Origin: Enoplolaimus lenunculus
Taxonomy: Eukaryota; Nematoda; Enoplea; Enoplida; Thoracostomopsidae
Length of the DNA: 64,000 nucleotides
Assembly (NCBI GenBank): GCA_030248215.1
Contig: JASANG010001017.1
Span: forward strand, 62,001-126,000
Direction: 5' to 3'
In this document: piece after piece, positions 22,896-35,300 of the stretch
Layout of the letters: the number at the start of each line of letters is the position of its first letter
Position numbering within the stretch: position 1 is the stretch's first letter
Program-made: the position numbers and the translations under genes
The notes under the pieces: model-generated
What the model saw: only the letters and a program-made list of their open reading frames with translations
Told to the model about the DNA's origin: nothing
The model's database searches: none

Positions 22896-23010
22896 TTACA
22901 CAGCAAAAAAATGGTGAGTCAAATTGACTTTCTCCGAAATAGGCTTTTCGGGACTACACAAACAGTCAAATTCGACTCCGCCAGGAGTCAAATTCGACAC
23001 ACTGGAGGTG
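22896..23010 (+). mobile_element. GGACTACACAAAC foldback family, copy 2, truncated
   Basis: ACACAGCAAAAAAATGGTGAG, then GACTTTCTCCGAAATAGGC and GGACTACACAAACAGTCAAA, then CTCCGCCAGGAGTC. It matches the reverse complement of 3173-3343 from its outer end inward, then stops. It lies about 170 bp upstream of the first coding exon of the RASEF-like gene. Confidence 0.7.
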
Positions 23011-23176
23011 TGGGTACATGCGACGGTTTTAAAACCCTAAATTTCTTCATTTCGCGTTTTTTGGTTGCGTTAATTTACATATCGTACAAATTTTGTTTTC
23101 AAGCTTCTACAAAACTTTTGGCTCATATATACATAAATCAAGAATGTAAAACTGAAGAATAATTACAAATCATAAA

Positions 23177-26100
23177 ATGATAACTGATGAAGAATCGCTT
23201 TTGAAACTTCAAAGTCAAGACAGCGATAGCGGCGATGGTGACGACGAAAACGACGCTCAGTCTTTGTTTGCCATTTGCGATAGAGAGCACAAAAATTTTA
23301 TTATTCGCAGTGATTTACAAGTTGGTTTTGTGTTTTAGCTTAAAGCAACTAGCGCCAATAGCAAAAGCGTCTCTCCACGGGGGGACACTGGGACGCCGTG
23401 CCCTTCCAGTTGAATTGCAATTTAATAGCCCCAAAATTATTCTGTGCTCCCTCCCCCAAATATAATTTACTGCGAACGCCCAAGGCCAACTGGGTATGTG
23501 ACGTAAACGTGCAATGTGCTATGTTTAATAATTATTACGCGTATGCATAGTACAAAATCTCTACACGATATCAGTCCTTCGTGCTCGAGCGTCAAGTTCC
23601 TATTTCTTAGTGGTACAATAACGCTTTCAGCCCTCGTCTGGTGTTTGAATCTAAGCTTGAAATTACATCAGAGTAGAAACATTAAATATTCATATAAGAA
23701 TAGTTTTTATAATCGTAAGGTAAAGCCTAAATTCATTGTCCTTTAGAAGTATTAGCTAAAATGAAGGAGTTGTATGCTGTCGATCCCTACTTATACCTTA
23801 CCAGCTGACATTAAACAAACCAGAAAACCACTTGTAACCCTGAATTTGCTGCACGATGTTAAATTAACGTCGTTTCCAGCTTTGAAAATATTTGAATGTT
23901 CAAATATTATTTACTGGTTAACGGGGTTCTAATCTAGGCTTGCGTCAGTTTGCATTCTTTGCCTTAAACGTTTCGCACCTGCTATCAGTATATATTCTGG
24001 GTTGTTCTTTGTATATTATGTTTCAAAACATGGAAAGAAATGTTAAAAAGCTGCCCAAAACACTTATATGGGGCGTTCCAGCTTATATAGTAAAAATGTG
24101 TGCACTGTGTTTCAGAGGTTGTGCAGCGTGCTGCCAGACTTGACACCAGGACAGTTGGACCAGATATTCGACAATATAGATTCAAATCGCAAAGGCTTCT
24201 TGACACAACAACAGTTTGTATCGGGTTTTGGTAAGAAATCGGCTGGTTTTCAGAAAGTACTAATGCATATAATTGTAATGCTCTAGAGTTTGGAATCTTT
24301 CCCCCTATTGCGCCAGGCCGGTGTTTACCCAGAAATGGTTCTATTTTAAAGAATTTCTGCGTATTTCAGCTTCTCATGACCTCCTCTTGTGATTCCACGC
24401 CTAAATTAGAATTCGTGAAAAATTCGATTTTTAAAATATCTCAAACTATACCTTGGGACTGAAAAAACTTGTCAAAAGTTTGACAATTATAAATCATAAA
24501 GACTTGAGTTAAATGAACTTACTTCATGACTTAAATACTAGTCAAATTTTGTTTGACACAATTCGAATCGTCAAACTCATTTATGATTCAAAGTTCCCAA
24601 AAATATTAGATTTATATGGAAATTATTATTATATCTGTAGAAACGACAGCTTAGACACAAAGCTCTTCAGCCAATGTTTACTTTTTGAACGCGTATCAGT
24701 AACTTAAGCATATTCCTAAACCCATACGCTCTACTGCACTTCCGCCAAAACGGAACGCACCTAACAGCAACAGGGCAAGTTGTTATACCACTCTAAATGT
24801 TTTCTTTGCCAAATTTCAAGGTATGAATGCGCTCGTGTGAAGTTTGATATAATTTGGAAGTTGCTGTTTAGAAGCAACAAATGCGATTTACTGTTATATT
24901 TTTGTAAGCAAAGTAAATTCTCATATTCTTCATCAGGTTCATTTGTGTCAGAAGTTATTGTTCATGACTGCGATAGTCCAAGCGAAGGTATCGCGTATAC
25001 TGAAACTGTACTTAATCGTGAAGTAAGCATTTACGCCCTACATTCAATGATTGTTCTTTGACATGGATATGGAACTTAATACTGTAGTGAGCCGAATAAG
25101 AGAATAAAGAGGTTGTAATAAAACGGGGTTCCATTTTGAGTCCCACGAGTTTGTATTCCTAATTAGAGTCGTTAGGGTTAGAGTCCATTAGTCCTAATGA
25201 GAGTCAATAACCGAAACCAAAGCAGATGAATGGCCTAAACTGCTCAAATATAAAACAAACACTCAGACAACCCACATAAACTTTACTTTATTAAAACTCG
25301 ACAAAAGGTTTACGGACATGGTGATCAACAATAACACTTCGAAGCAAGTCAGTTCACCCCCCAAAAAAATATAAAAAAGGTGTTGTGTGTGACTTGAACC
25401 GGATGACTTAAAGATAAATAACAGTTCTTAACGAAATAGTAGCCTTTGTAGAAGCTAAATCAATACAGGCCGACTCTTATTCGGGTCACTACAGTACTTA
25501 AATTTACTCAGAAGTAAATTTACCATTGTACGTTCAGTTATAGTCCAGGCTTATCTCGAAATAATCTATATGTTTTAGAACATACCGGAGGATAAACTCT
25601 ATTCATTTAGGCCGAAATTTGACCGACATTATCCATAAAACGGTAGCGTATGTTCAAACCGGAACAGGCCCTAAATAGTCTTGTAATTCCCTTAATATCA
25701 TTTTGGCGTCAGACTTAGCATCTATTAACGTCTTTGCATTTGATAAAACGCAAGTAATGTTTTTTAATTTTACCATTTTTGCGGAAAAAGGACGAAAAAA
25801 CGGTTTTCCCGATCGATCCAGTATTTGCGGAGAGAGCCAACCCTGCTGTCCACAACCACAAACCTGTGGATTTTGTTTAACAACATTTAATCAGACAAAA
25901 ACGTTATAGTATCGCCTATATTGTACACATTTTTAACTTTGACCTAATTTTAATTTTTAATAGTTCGTTCAGTTTTTTTTTTAATTTTTTGTTTTCAGTT
26001 TCAATCGCGTGGAATGGGAGTTGTAGAGGAAGAACAGTTTCAAGAATTGATTGAGTCGCTCGGAACCGCTGATCTGCTTAAAGAGTACGTTTAGACGCCA

Positions 26101-26334
26101 AAAGTCTGACATCTTTGATTTTTTATACGTTTCAGTTGTGTTGGGCGTTGAATACTGTCCCACATATGCTTTTAATAACAGAAAACCAGTACGCTTGTTT
26201 CAGCCAAATTTCACAATCGATTCTGCATATAGTCATTATATATTGTCAGGGACATCGTTTTTCTTGGCCGTAACCAAAAGCAATGCGATTTGAAAAATCT
26301 GACACGGTTTAGGCAATTGTCGTTATTGTTATTA

Positions 26335-26365
<31 letters not shown>

Positions 26366-29300
26366 GGCCATTATTGTAATTGTCATTGCCGTTGTTGTGT
26401 TTTCATCTTTTATACATATATGGCGGCTCCATGATTGTAGTCATGTTTTTATTAACTAACCTCTAGGTCACTCCACCCTAGTTCACATTGCTACCATTCA
26501 ATAATAAGCATAAAAACATTAAATGAGCGCGGACCCTGGGAACCCGACCAATTAGTACGCGCAATAGATGTGATTAGAAGCTGTAAGGTTATGTAATGTG
26601 TGACTAGAAACACGCTACTTGATAGGTTTTCTACCCTTAGCTCGGTTTAAAGTTACTGCGCATTTAGCAGTGAGTGACTGATGAGCATGGTCGAGTGTAG
26701 GACACATTCCAGTGGACGATCATTTGGGAGACACGTTGAGTGTTGTTAATAGAGGAGCTCCGTTTTTTGCTATGCGAGATTTTCGCCCTGAATTAGCCCT
26801 GGTTCAGCCTCTTGGATCCCAACTTGTTTGGTTGTATTCTTGTATCGTTGTATGCCTGTGTACGTATATATGTATTCTTTTTATGTTATTTGATTTTATT
26901 GTTGTTATTTAGTGATAGGGTTAGCAGTGTAGGGTATAAGTAGCATAGATTTTGCTTATAAATTTGAAACGGGGCTTTCGCTTTGCTTATGGGGTCTATG
27001 AATTCGCTACCACCCCTTCTCCCTTTCACGCACCGTGATACTGTTTTGTATTCCCGAATGTTTGACTAGTACGTTCCAATTGCAGGATTTAATGACTAGA
27101 TATTTTCGTGACTAGTGGGATAGTTGCACAGTGTCGACATCCTTACCGTTTGTCTTGTTGAAACACAACGCCCTGCTCAGAGATTTTCTGGGTGGGTTAA
27201 CGAATTTAGAGAAACTAAACTTAGTCGCTTAGTGGCCTTAAGATAGCAAGGAAGGGGCGATTTAGGTGGCATATCCTGAAATTGAATTGCAGGCTAAATA
27301 GCGAGACTTTCAAGAGTCGGAAGGACTTGTTAAGCTTTAAGTCTTACCTAGGCTCGGCTCTTCCTAGAAATTTGGGTCCGCCCCCATGCTCTCCGGAGTT
27401 CTGTTAGAGTCAGCTGATTGCACACAATTAAGTATATCTACGTATTTGCGCATTTTGTCATACTGCATGGGCGCTGCTAAAATACACTTTAGGGGTTGAC
27501 ACCCCGAGGGGTAGAAGAGAAAGGAATTGCGCGGGCCTGAGAGGCTAGTGATGGCTAGATGTAGTTCTCAGATTATTTAAACTACCTTAGACATGTCTTG
27601 GTCCCAGGTCGTATTCATAAAGGCCCTCCTTTTAGGCTCATACCTCCTGTCCGGGAAGAACTATATAAATGTACATGATAAGACACGCACAAGGGTGTGT
27701 TGTGCACCGTAGGGGGAAAAGAAGAGAAACTGTCTGTAACGGCAGTTTGAATTTTGAAAATTTTCAAATTTTAAGTTAAGCAACGCCTCGCATCAGCCTA
27801 AGAGGGGTAGTCAAAATGGGATTGGGGGTAGAAGTGTTTTAGGCTCAGGACAAGTGGTGGGGTACGAGGTTGTTTTTAGGCATAGGGGGATTTCTAGTAA
27901 GCGGCGGTTTATTGTGTTTTTAAGATGGTTGATGTTTTAGGGAGTGTGATTGTTGTTTATCGTTTTTCAGGTTCGGAGCTGGCGCTCTTGGGGTCGGCAC
28001 GCCGGATCGGCTGAGTAGGCCGTCCCGGCTGCCGTTTCAGGCCAACCAAGATTTTGCGACAAATTCTGAAATTTTGTGGACGCGAATTTTTGAAATATTA
28101 TTATAATTTTAGGCCCCCTGGATTTGAAAACCGGTTCCAATCATTTTGGACCCGTGTTTAAGCTGGGAAAGCCGCTCCGAACCTGCGCTATTAGCGGACA
28201 TATCTGTAAATGAAGGACAAATTTAGGCTGTATGTACTGATTGCGGAGAGGGTTTCCTAGGTGAATATGATTTTCATTTTCTAAAATATAGTGCGGAGAC
28301 CGGTGCCAGACACTTACCCATATCGCATTGACTAAGAAAACCATCCCAGTTATAGCCCGTAAGGCAGCAGTCAAAATTTATAGGCTTTTGAAAATCTTGA
28401 AATTTTGCGTATACCCGTCCAGAGGCCCGGGTATGAAAAATGCGATTTTCACTTTTCCGAGATCGGACGTTAAAATTTGTACTGTTCAACTCAGCTCGCT
28501 GAGCTGATCAAGAAAACCACCCCGAACCTTATCCGGAAACCAATAGATAACAAGTTATGGGCCTCTGAAGCTTTCGAGATTTAACGTGTACACGCTTTTA
28601 CGGATCCCGGTCCAAAAACGCGATTTTCACTTTTCCGGGATTGGTTACTAAAATTGGTATCAATTGATTCAGCTCGTCGAGCTGGTTAAGAAAACCACCC
28701 CAAACCCTGTCCGCAAATCAATGCATAAGTAGTTATGGGCGATCCAAGGTTTCTAAGATCTTATATGTACACACTATACGGACCGGATCCTAAAAAAAAT
28801 GCGATTTTCACTTTTTCACGATCTAACATAAAAATGGGTACCAATCGCTTCCGCGCATCGCGCTGATTAAGAAAACTACCCCAAACAGGGTTCGCAAATC
28901 GAAACTTAAAAAGTTACGACCATTTGAAAATTTTGATAATTTACATGTACACACAAATTACGGATCCGGTTCGAAAAACGCGATTTTAACTTTTCCGAGC
29001 TATTGAGTTAAAATAGGTATCATTCGATTCGGCTAGCTGAGTGGAGCAAGAAAACTACCCCGAACAGCATCCGCAAACGAATACTTCAAAAGTTAGGGTC
29101 CGTTGAAAATTCTGAAAATTTGCGTGTATATGCTTTACGGAGCGGACCTCAAGAACGCGATTTTCACTTTTACAGGACTCAACGTTAAAAGTGGTACCGT
29201 TTGATTTCTTTTGTTGCCCGGATTCAGAAAACCACCCCTAACATGGTCCGCCAGTGAATATTTAAAGAGTTATGATAGATTAAAGTGTTGGAAATTTTTG

Positions 29301-32300
29301 TGTTTTAGGCGTGCGATTTTCGCTTCCTTGGACTATAGCATTAAGTTGGGTGTTGTTTGAATTGGTTTATTGTATTGATCAGTAAAATCACACTGAGTAG
29401 AGTTCGCGGACAGATACTTATGGGGCCATGGCCTGTTGAAGTCTCAGAATTCTGAATGCTTATACTTCCAGGGGACGGTCTTAGAGACCGAGCTACCGTT
29501 TTTCTATGAGCCTGCGTTTTATATTGTCATCTCTTAACCTAGACGGCCGCAACGAGGAATAAAACTACCCTGAGAACCTTCTAGGCATAAATATCTAACC
29601 AATAAACTATGTATACACTCCTGATCCATACCAGCCGAGCGCTAGGGCCTGAAATTACGATTTCCTAGGTAATTTTACCGGACATATAAGTAAGCATGGA
29701 AACAACTGAGACCAGTTGCGATAGCTGAGATGTTTGAGTTTCGCATAAGAAATCCCGGATATTATACCTTTACGTCTACCTGTGTTCTTATAAAGTTTTG
29801 AGTGCTCCATTGTTTGACCTTGAATATTTTTATGCATACTTGTATTTTCTGTTGTGCTTTCACTTTTTCTTTTGTAACTGGGGCCTCCTTTTATTTTCGC
29901 CCCACTATTTCCCGTCGTACAGTTCGACCCCTCTCGAGATGTTTGAGCAATCAAGTGCAAAGTGAGCATATCAGCTATTAAGGGGGAGGCCCTACATCAA
30001 AGTTGCACGTGGGTACCATGGTTTAAAGGGGGGTGTGAGGAAAATTTGGCCCTAACCTCTTTCTGCCCCTATACCGAGTTGCATTTAAGCGCCCAAACCA
30101 CAGATAGGGGTAACCCTCAGTATCCCCCATCGAAGCTGCACGTTTAAAAATTGTGTGTTAAACTCTCCAGCCAATGACAGGTTCTTAGGAATTGATATTG
30201 GTCTTGCTTCGCATTGGTCAGTTAATACCTCGAGATTTTAACCAATAGGATGAACGTACGGCGTTTGTTTCTGGAGCGCACTGATTGGTACAATTTTGAG
30301 CTCCGCGCAGTATATAAGAGCGGTGCACAGGCTGAACATTCAGTTCAGTTTGAGATTTTTCGGTTTTCGCTCGCGTGCTCGAGCCGCGACAGCGAGGCGC
30401 TATCACATTTTAATTTCAATCACCAGGCTCAAGGTATCTTACATTAACTATGCGATGCATGTATAAAATGTACAAAATCATAATAAACCAAAACTTTAAA
30501 CCTTGTTTAGTCCTGAACCCAGAGCGCTCAGCCTTTTTCCTGGCCTAAGAGCCATGGCTAAAATTTAGCTAAAACTTAGAATTAAAAGAGACTCGAACTG
30601 TTGCGCAGATATGAAAATACTATGACAATCAGAGTCTCAGTTAAAACGGATAAACAGCCCTGGTTCGAATCAGTGGCAAAGAAAACCGTCTAAAACCTCA
30701 AAGGCTAGGATCGATCCGCCTTTCTATTAAAACGGTTTATGACCAAGTAAAGCAAATTTCTGCTGAACCAACCAATTTCTAGGAATAAGATTAAGGTTTA
30801 AGCTATACCCATGACTTAGTGTCAATAAGTCTAACCATGAGAAAATGTTATGAGCACACAGTTGAACTAAAATCCACGGAGGAAAAAGCTAATTGTTGCT
30901 GGTGCGACCCACTTACACGCACTCGGGGGTTCGTTAGAGCTTAGAGCATAGGCAGGCTTAGGCGTATGACGATGTCGGGATTTTGTGACTCTGAAAACCT
31001 GTTATCACGCCGGGGGACCGTCATCCTCTAGGCAAGTAGCTTACTTTGGCAGATCCACGGCCTCGAACACCCATGAGAGTATCATCTCGGATTCGTCCGC
31101 AGGGATACTCGTTGATCGTACCCGTAACAATATTGAACGTTTTCCACATCACGAGTTTTAATCTGGGCTTCAAATTTTAATATTTCGATATATTCATTTT
31201 CCGTTTCGGTCATGTTGATTTGACTACTATCCGTTTCCGTTTTAGGTGTTTTCACTATTCGTTTGCACCCTGCTTTCGAGATAAAAATTAACTACTGATT
31301 TGCAGTATCGAATGCTTTTGTACAGCGCTCGGTGTCATGCAGGACCGCGCTGTGCGAAAATTCAAATTTGCTCATGGCGGGTTCATTTTTCTGGCGTGGT
31401 AGGGATGGCTAGGACCAGGTGGCCACGGAACTATTGCATTGGACTAAACTACTGTATGAGTTTGTGGCCGCTAAAAAGCAACATTGATTAAATCTACCGC
31501 ACTGATTTGCTACGGTTATCATTTAATGCTAAAGTTGCAAAAAAACTGCCGCAAAGTGTAATTTCTTCAATTATTTCAGCACAACGAATGCTCGAAAGAT
31601 TTGGGACAAACTTCGCAAAGACAGTCCAGATTTGTTGGTGAATTTTGAACAATTTTTGTGCCAAATATCCAGCGAAGTTCGTAAAGCAAAGGATTGTTAT
31701 GGTGAACTTGAAGATACGCTTAACAGGTTATCCTATAACTCTATTCAGTCTCCATGAATAAAATACGTTTATGTTTTTAAAGATGTTTTGCTTTTTTCTT
31801 TAAAGCCCTACTCACACGTGCAAATGTTAGCGAGAACTTTCAGCTGCATCTGGAATCAGAACATTCTGCTACAAGTGGCACGAGATGTTTTAGCTGCAGC
31901 TGGCAGCTACACGGTTCGCGTAAAGTGTTTTTGAACAAAATTTGTATGCAAGTCGCAGCTGAAGGTTCTCGCAGCAAAAAATTTACATGTGTAAATAGCA
32001 CTCAAATCATATACAATTGCAGAAAAGCAAGTGATCATGACGCAAAAGTGAACGAAGTTTACGAAAGCATTGAACATCGTGTGAGCGCTGAACGAGAAGT
32101 CGCTCTTCTGGAGGTATGTTTTGTTTGTCTACGTTAGACGAGCAAATAATATGTTTTATAAGTCATTGAGACAGTCTAAACGTATTTAAAAAATTGATCA
32201 AGAGGCTTAGGCCCGTATTCTCAAATTCGTATAGCCCCACCAAACTCCGCGGATAATTTTCTTGAGATCTCCATGTGGATCCCCGCCATTCCGTCAACTT

Positions 32301-35300
32301 CCGCGCTTGGTGGACGTCTTGTAAGGATATGAAACAGTTGTCCAGTGTATCTGCAATCATTAAAAAAGCATGTCCAAAGGCTTTGTGACAAATGATTAAT
32401 GATGCTTAACCATGTCAATCGTTACTTGCCATTTTTTGATTGTGCCTTGATTCCTTGGAGCAAAGCTAAAGCCCCATGCTATCGTGCAAGTGTCCGCAGC
32501 GAGAAGTCACAGCTGTGATTTGCAGGTACAATTTCTGTAACAAAAAGAACTTGCAGCTGCAACTTGCAACTGCAAGTTTTATTCGAAAACACTGGAAGGG
32601 CATCATGGAGTATTTTTGTTTTGCAGATAAAAAACTTTACCGCAACACTGGAATGTCAAAGTTTTTGAAATTTTTTGATTTTGATTTTTGAATGAGCAGC
32701 TTGATTATAGTATACTTGTAGAAAAATAATTTTCCCAAAATTTGAAAAAAAATCTGTTGTGGGTCTAGAAAATATAGCATTGAATTAACAATTGTGAGGT
32801 CCGTGTAAAAGGTAGCTTGGATCCTGTGCTTTCTCTACACAACTATTTATGCAGGCGCTTAAAAATGCTGGAAACTGTTTAACTTGCATTGTAATGTAGG
32901 AAATTATGCCTGTATAAGAAAAACTAAGTGACAGTTGGTACTGAACTTAGTAGTTTACCGCGTGCAATTACCGAGATGCAGAACAACCTAGTGAATAATC
33001 ATATGTATAACACTGTCTATTATACATTATGTACCTATATTAAAAGTTTCAACCTCGGGGTGGGATTCCCGCCAATTTTGAACTAATCTCCACCTACCCC
33101 CACACTATGGGAATCTCCATGGGGATCTCCATCCCCGTGACATCTTGAAGACAAGACCTGTCACCAATTGTTGATAGGTGCTGCACACATATGACAATAT
33201 ATGCCCTAAATTAAGTTGCTAATATCCACAACGTGGTTTTAACCGTTCCAAATATTTTTTAAATTCACAGTTTTGGCTGACAATTTTACTATCAATTCCT
33301 GAGTCTACTTAACTTATCTGAGAATAAAACTTTTAATCTCACCGAATTGTAACTATAATAAAAGAAATTAAAATAAATTGTCTCATTGAGCACTGTGCTA
33401 GAAATTGTAAGTGCGTAGCCAGAATTTCAAAACGGTCGGGAGAAACATTTTTGTTTCGATTCGAAAATCAGTCCAGGTGTTTTAAGTTTGGTCTAACGGA
33501 GATTCTAAGCTGATCGTACCTCAAAATATAAAGTAAACTTAAGGCTTCCTTGTTGTGGCAGTGGTTCAAATTTGGCATTTATTTGTTTGTGCACAAAAAG
33601 CCAAGTATTTACTTAAGTCGACGACTTAAGTTGTTACTTAACCATAACAACCCAACCAATATATTTTTGTTTTGAAAATATCTGAATACGGCATGAGATA
33701 TCACGGTTTACTCTCAGTTGGCGAACAGTAATTAGTTAACCTCCCATGATGTTTATCGAGAGTATCCACACAAATTTTTAACAAGCGATCCAATTTTTTT
33801 ACCTATATAAACCCAGCAGGTTATTTATGCATCTGAAAGAGTTCTTTTTTACTGGCGTCTTAAGAACTTTCGGGAGCGCTTTTATCACATAATCCCTTCA
33901 AAAAATTAATTTGTCAAATTTGACTGTTTGCCGAGTGAGAGTACTGGGTCAATCATCGCAAATTCATTTTTAATTTATAGATTTGGAGAGGTGAAAAACA
34001 CCATTCCTCTAACATTCCTGAGCTAGGCGCCTCAATCTAAGGTTGCAAACATACTAGTAAGCGTTATTCATTAAAAGTAACGTTTAATTTAGGAAAACAA
34101 CAAAATGGTCAAACTACAAAAAGAAATGGAATCGCTGCTGAAGACAAAAGATGAACAGTTACAGCAGTTAATGGCTAAGCAAACTGAGGTACGTAAATTT
34201 TGTGTTTATACGGACAAAACATCAATGTAGATATTATATCCTATGAAAACGAAGTTGATTTTTAAGTTTATTCAAACATGACTGTTGTTCATATGGTGCT
34301 ATAAAGCTTAAACTAGAACAGTGGGTCTATACCAAGCACAGTGCCGGCTCTTCAGACCTTAGGTAAAAGTTTTGCCCGGGTCCGACACAATGTCATGAAA
34401 TTAAATCCATCTGTTTGGGAAAGCTGTTGCGTTTTGCTTATAGAACACATTAAGTTCAATTATTACTATTTTAGAATGTTTAACAAATTTCAGCAACAAA
34501 GCACATCGAAAGTTTTATCATAAGTCATTGAAATTGTTTAATGCGTAAAAGTGCTAGCGAATGCATAAAATTTTGTATGCAAATTTTCTAATTACAGAAC
34601 AATCATGTGTATCTGTTGCGAAGCTTTTGTAATCAAAGTATGCTGGTAACTTGCCCAAAATACGTACGGGAAGAGTTCTAGCTTTAACATATAAACAGAG
34701 ATTGGCTCAAAATAGAACGCTATTTTAAACGCCTTCGGCGATTCAAACAGCACATTCGAAACATATTTTAATCTCTGACGTGAATAGCTAGTGTAGCATA
34801 ACAATAATTAATCGCCTTCAACAACAGCTGGTTGTTATCTTTGCAGCTGGAGCGGAAATTTAACGAAATTCACAACGAAAAACGTTCAGTTTCTGAATAC
34901 AATGAAGAATTGCAGAAGGTACGGTTTCAAATTATAGTTGTTCCATATATTAGTTCGATGACCAATTAATATATATGCCACTATCAAAAAGCGCCGCACT
35001 TAGCGCTTACCAAACGCTGGCGTAAAAATTCTACACAGTGGATGTAAAAAGTCAGTTTTAAAGTACCTTTAATAGTATAAATAACGTTTTTGAGAAGGTT
35101 GAATGAAAATACCCATGTCTGGTTTATGCAGCTTCACCTGCAAATTTACCTTCAAGTAGTTCTCATATGGGGAGACGCTTCGACCACGTTACAGTAACAC
35201 TAAATATAGTTCAAAACGAGCCTTCTTTAATCTGAGAGGTCCGAAGTTTAATTTTGAGATGGTCACTAAGTTCAAAGATTTAATTCAACTGCGCTTATAT

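Noticed and set aside
25703-25909. Possible extra exon of the RASEF-like gene
   Set aside because: No acceptable splice sites in phase, and exons 3 and 4 already join in phase 0.
28090-29660. CRISPR-like array
   Set aside because: Units are about 178 bp, diverged throughout, without conserved short repeats separating unique spacers, and the genome is eukaryotic.
29655-29969. 104-codon reverse-strand open frame
   Set aside because: No recognised domain, low-complexity Lys/Ser/Thr composition, lies in repeat-rich intron sequence.
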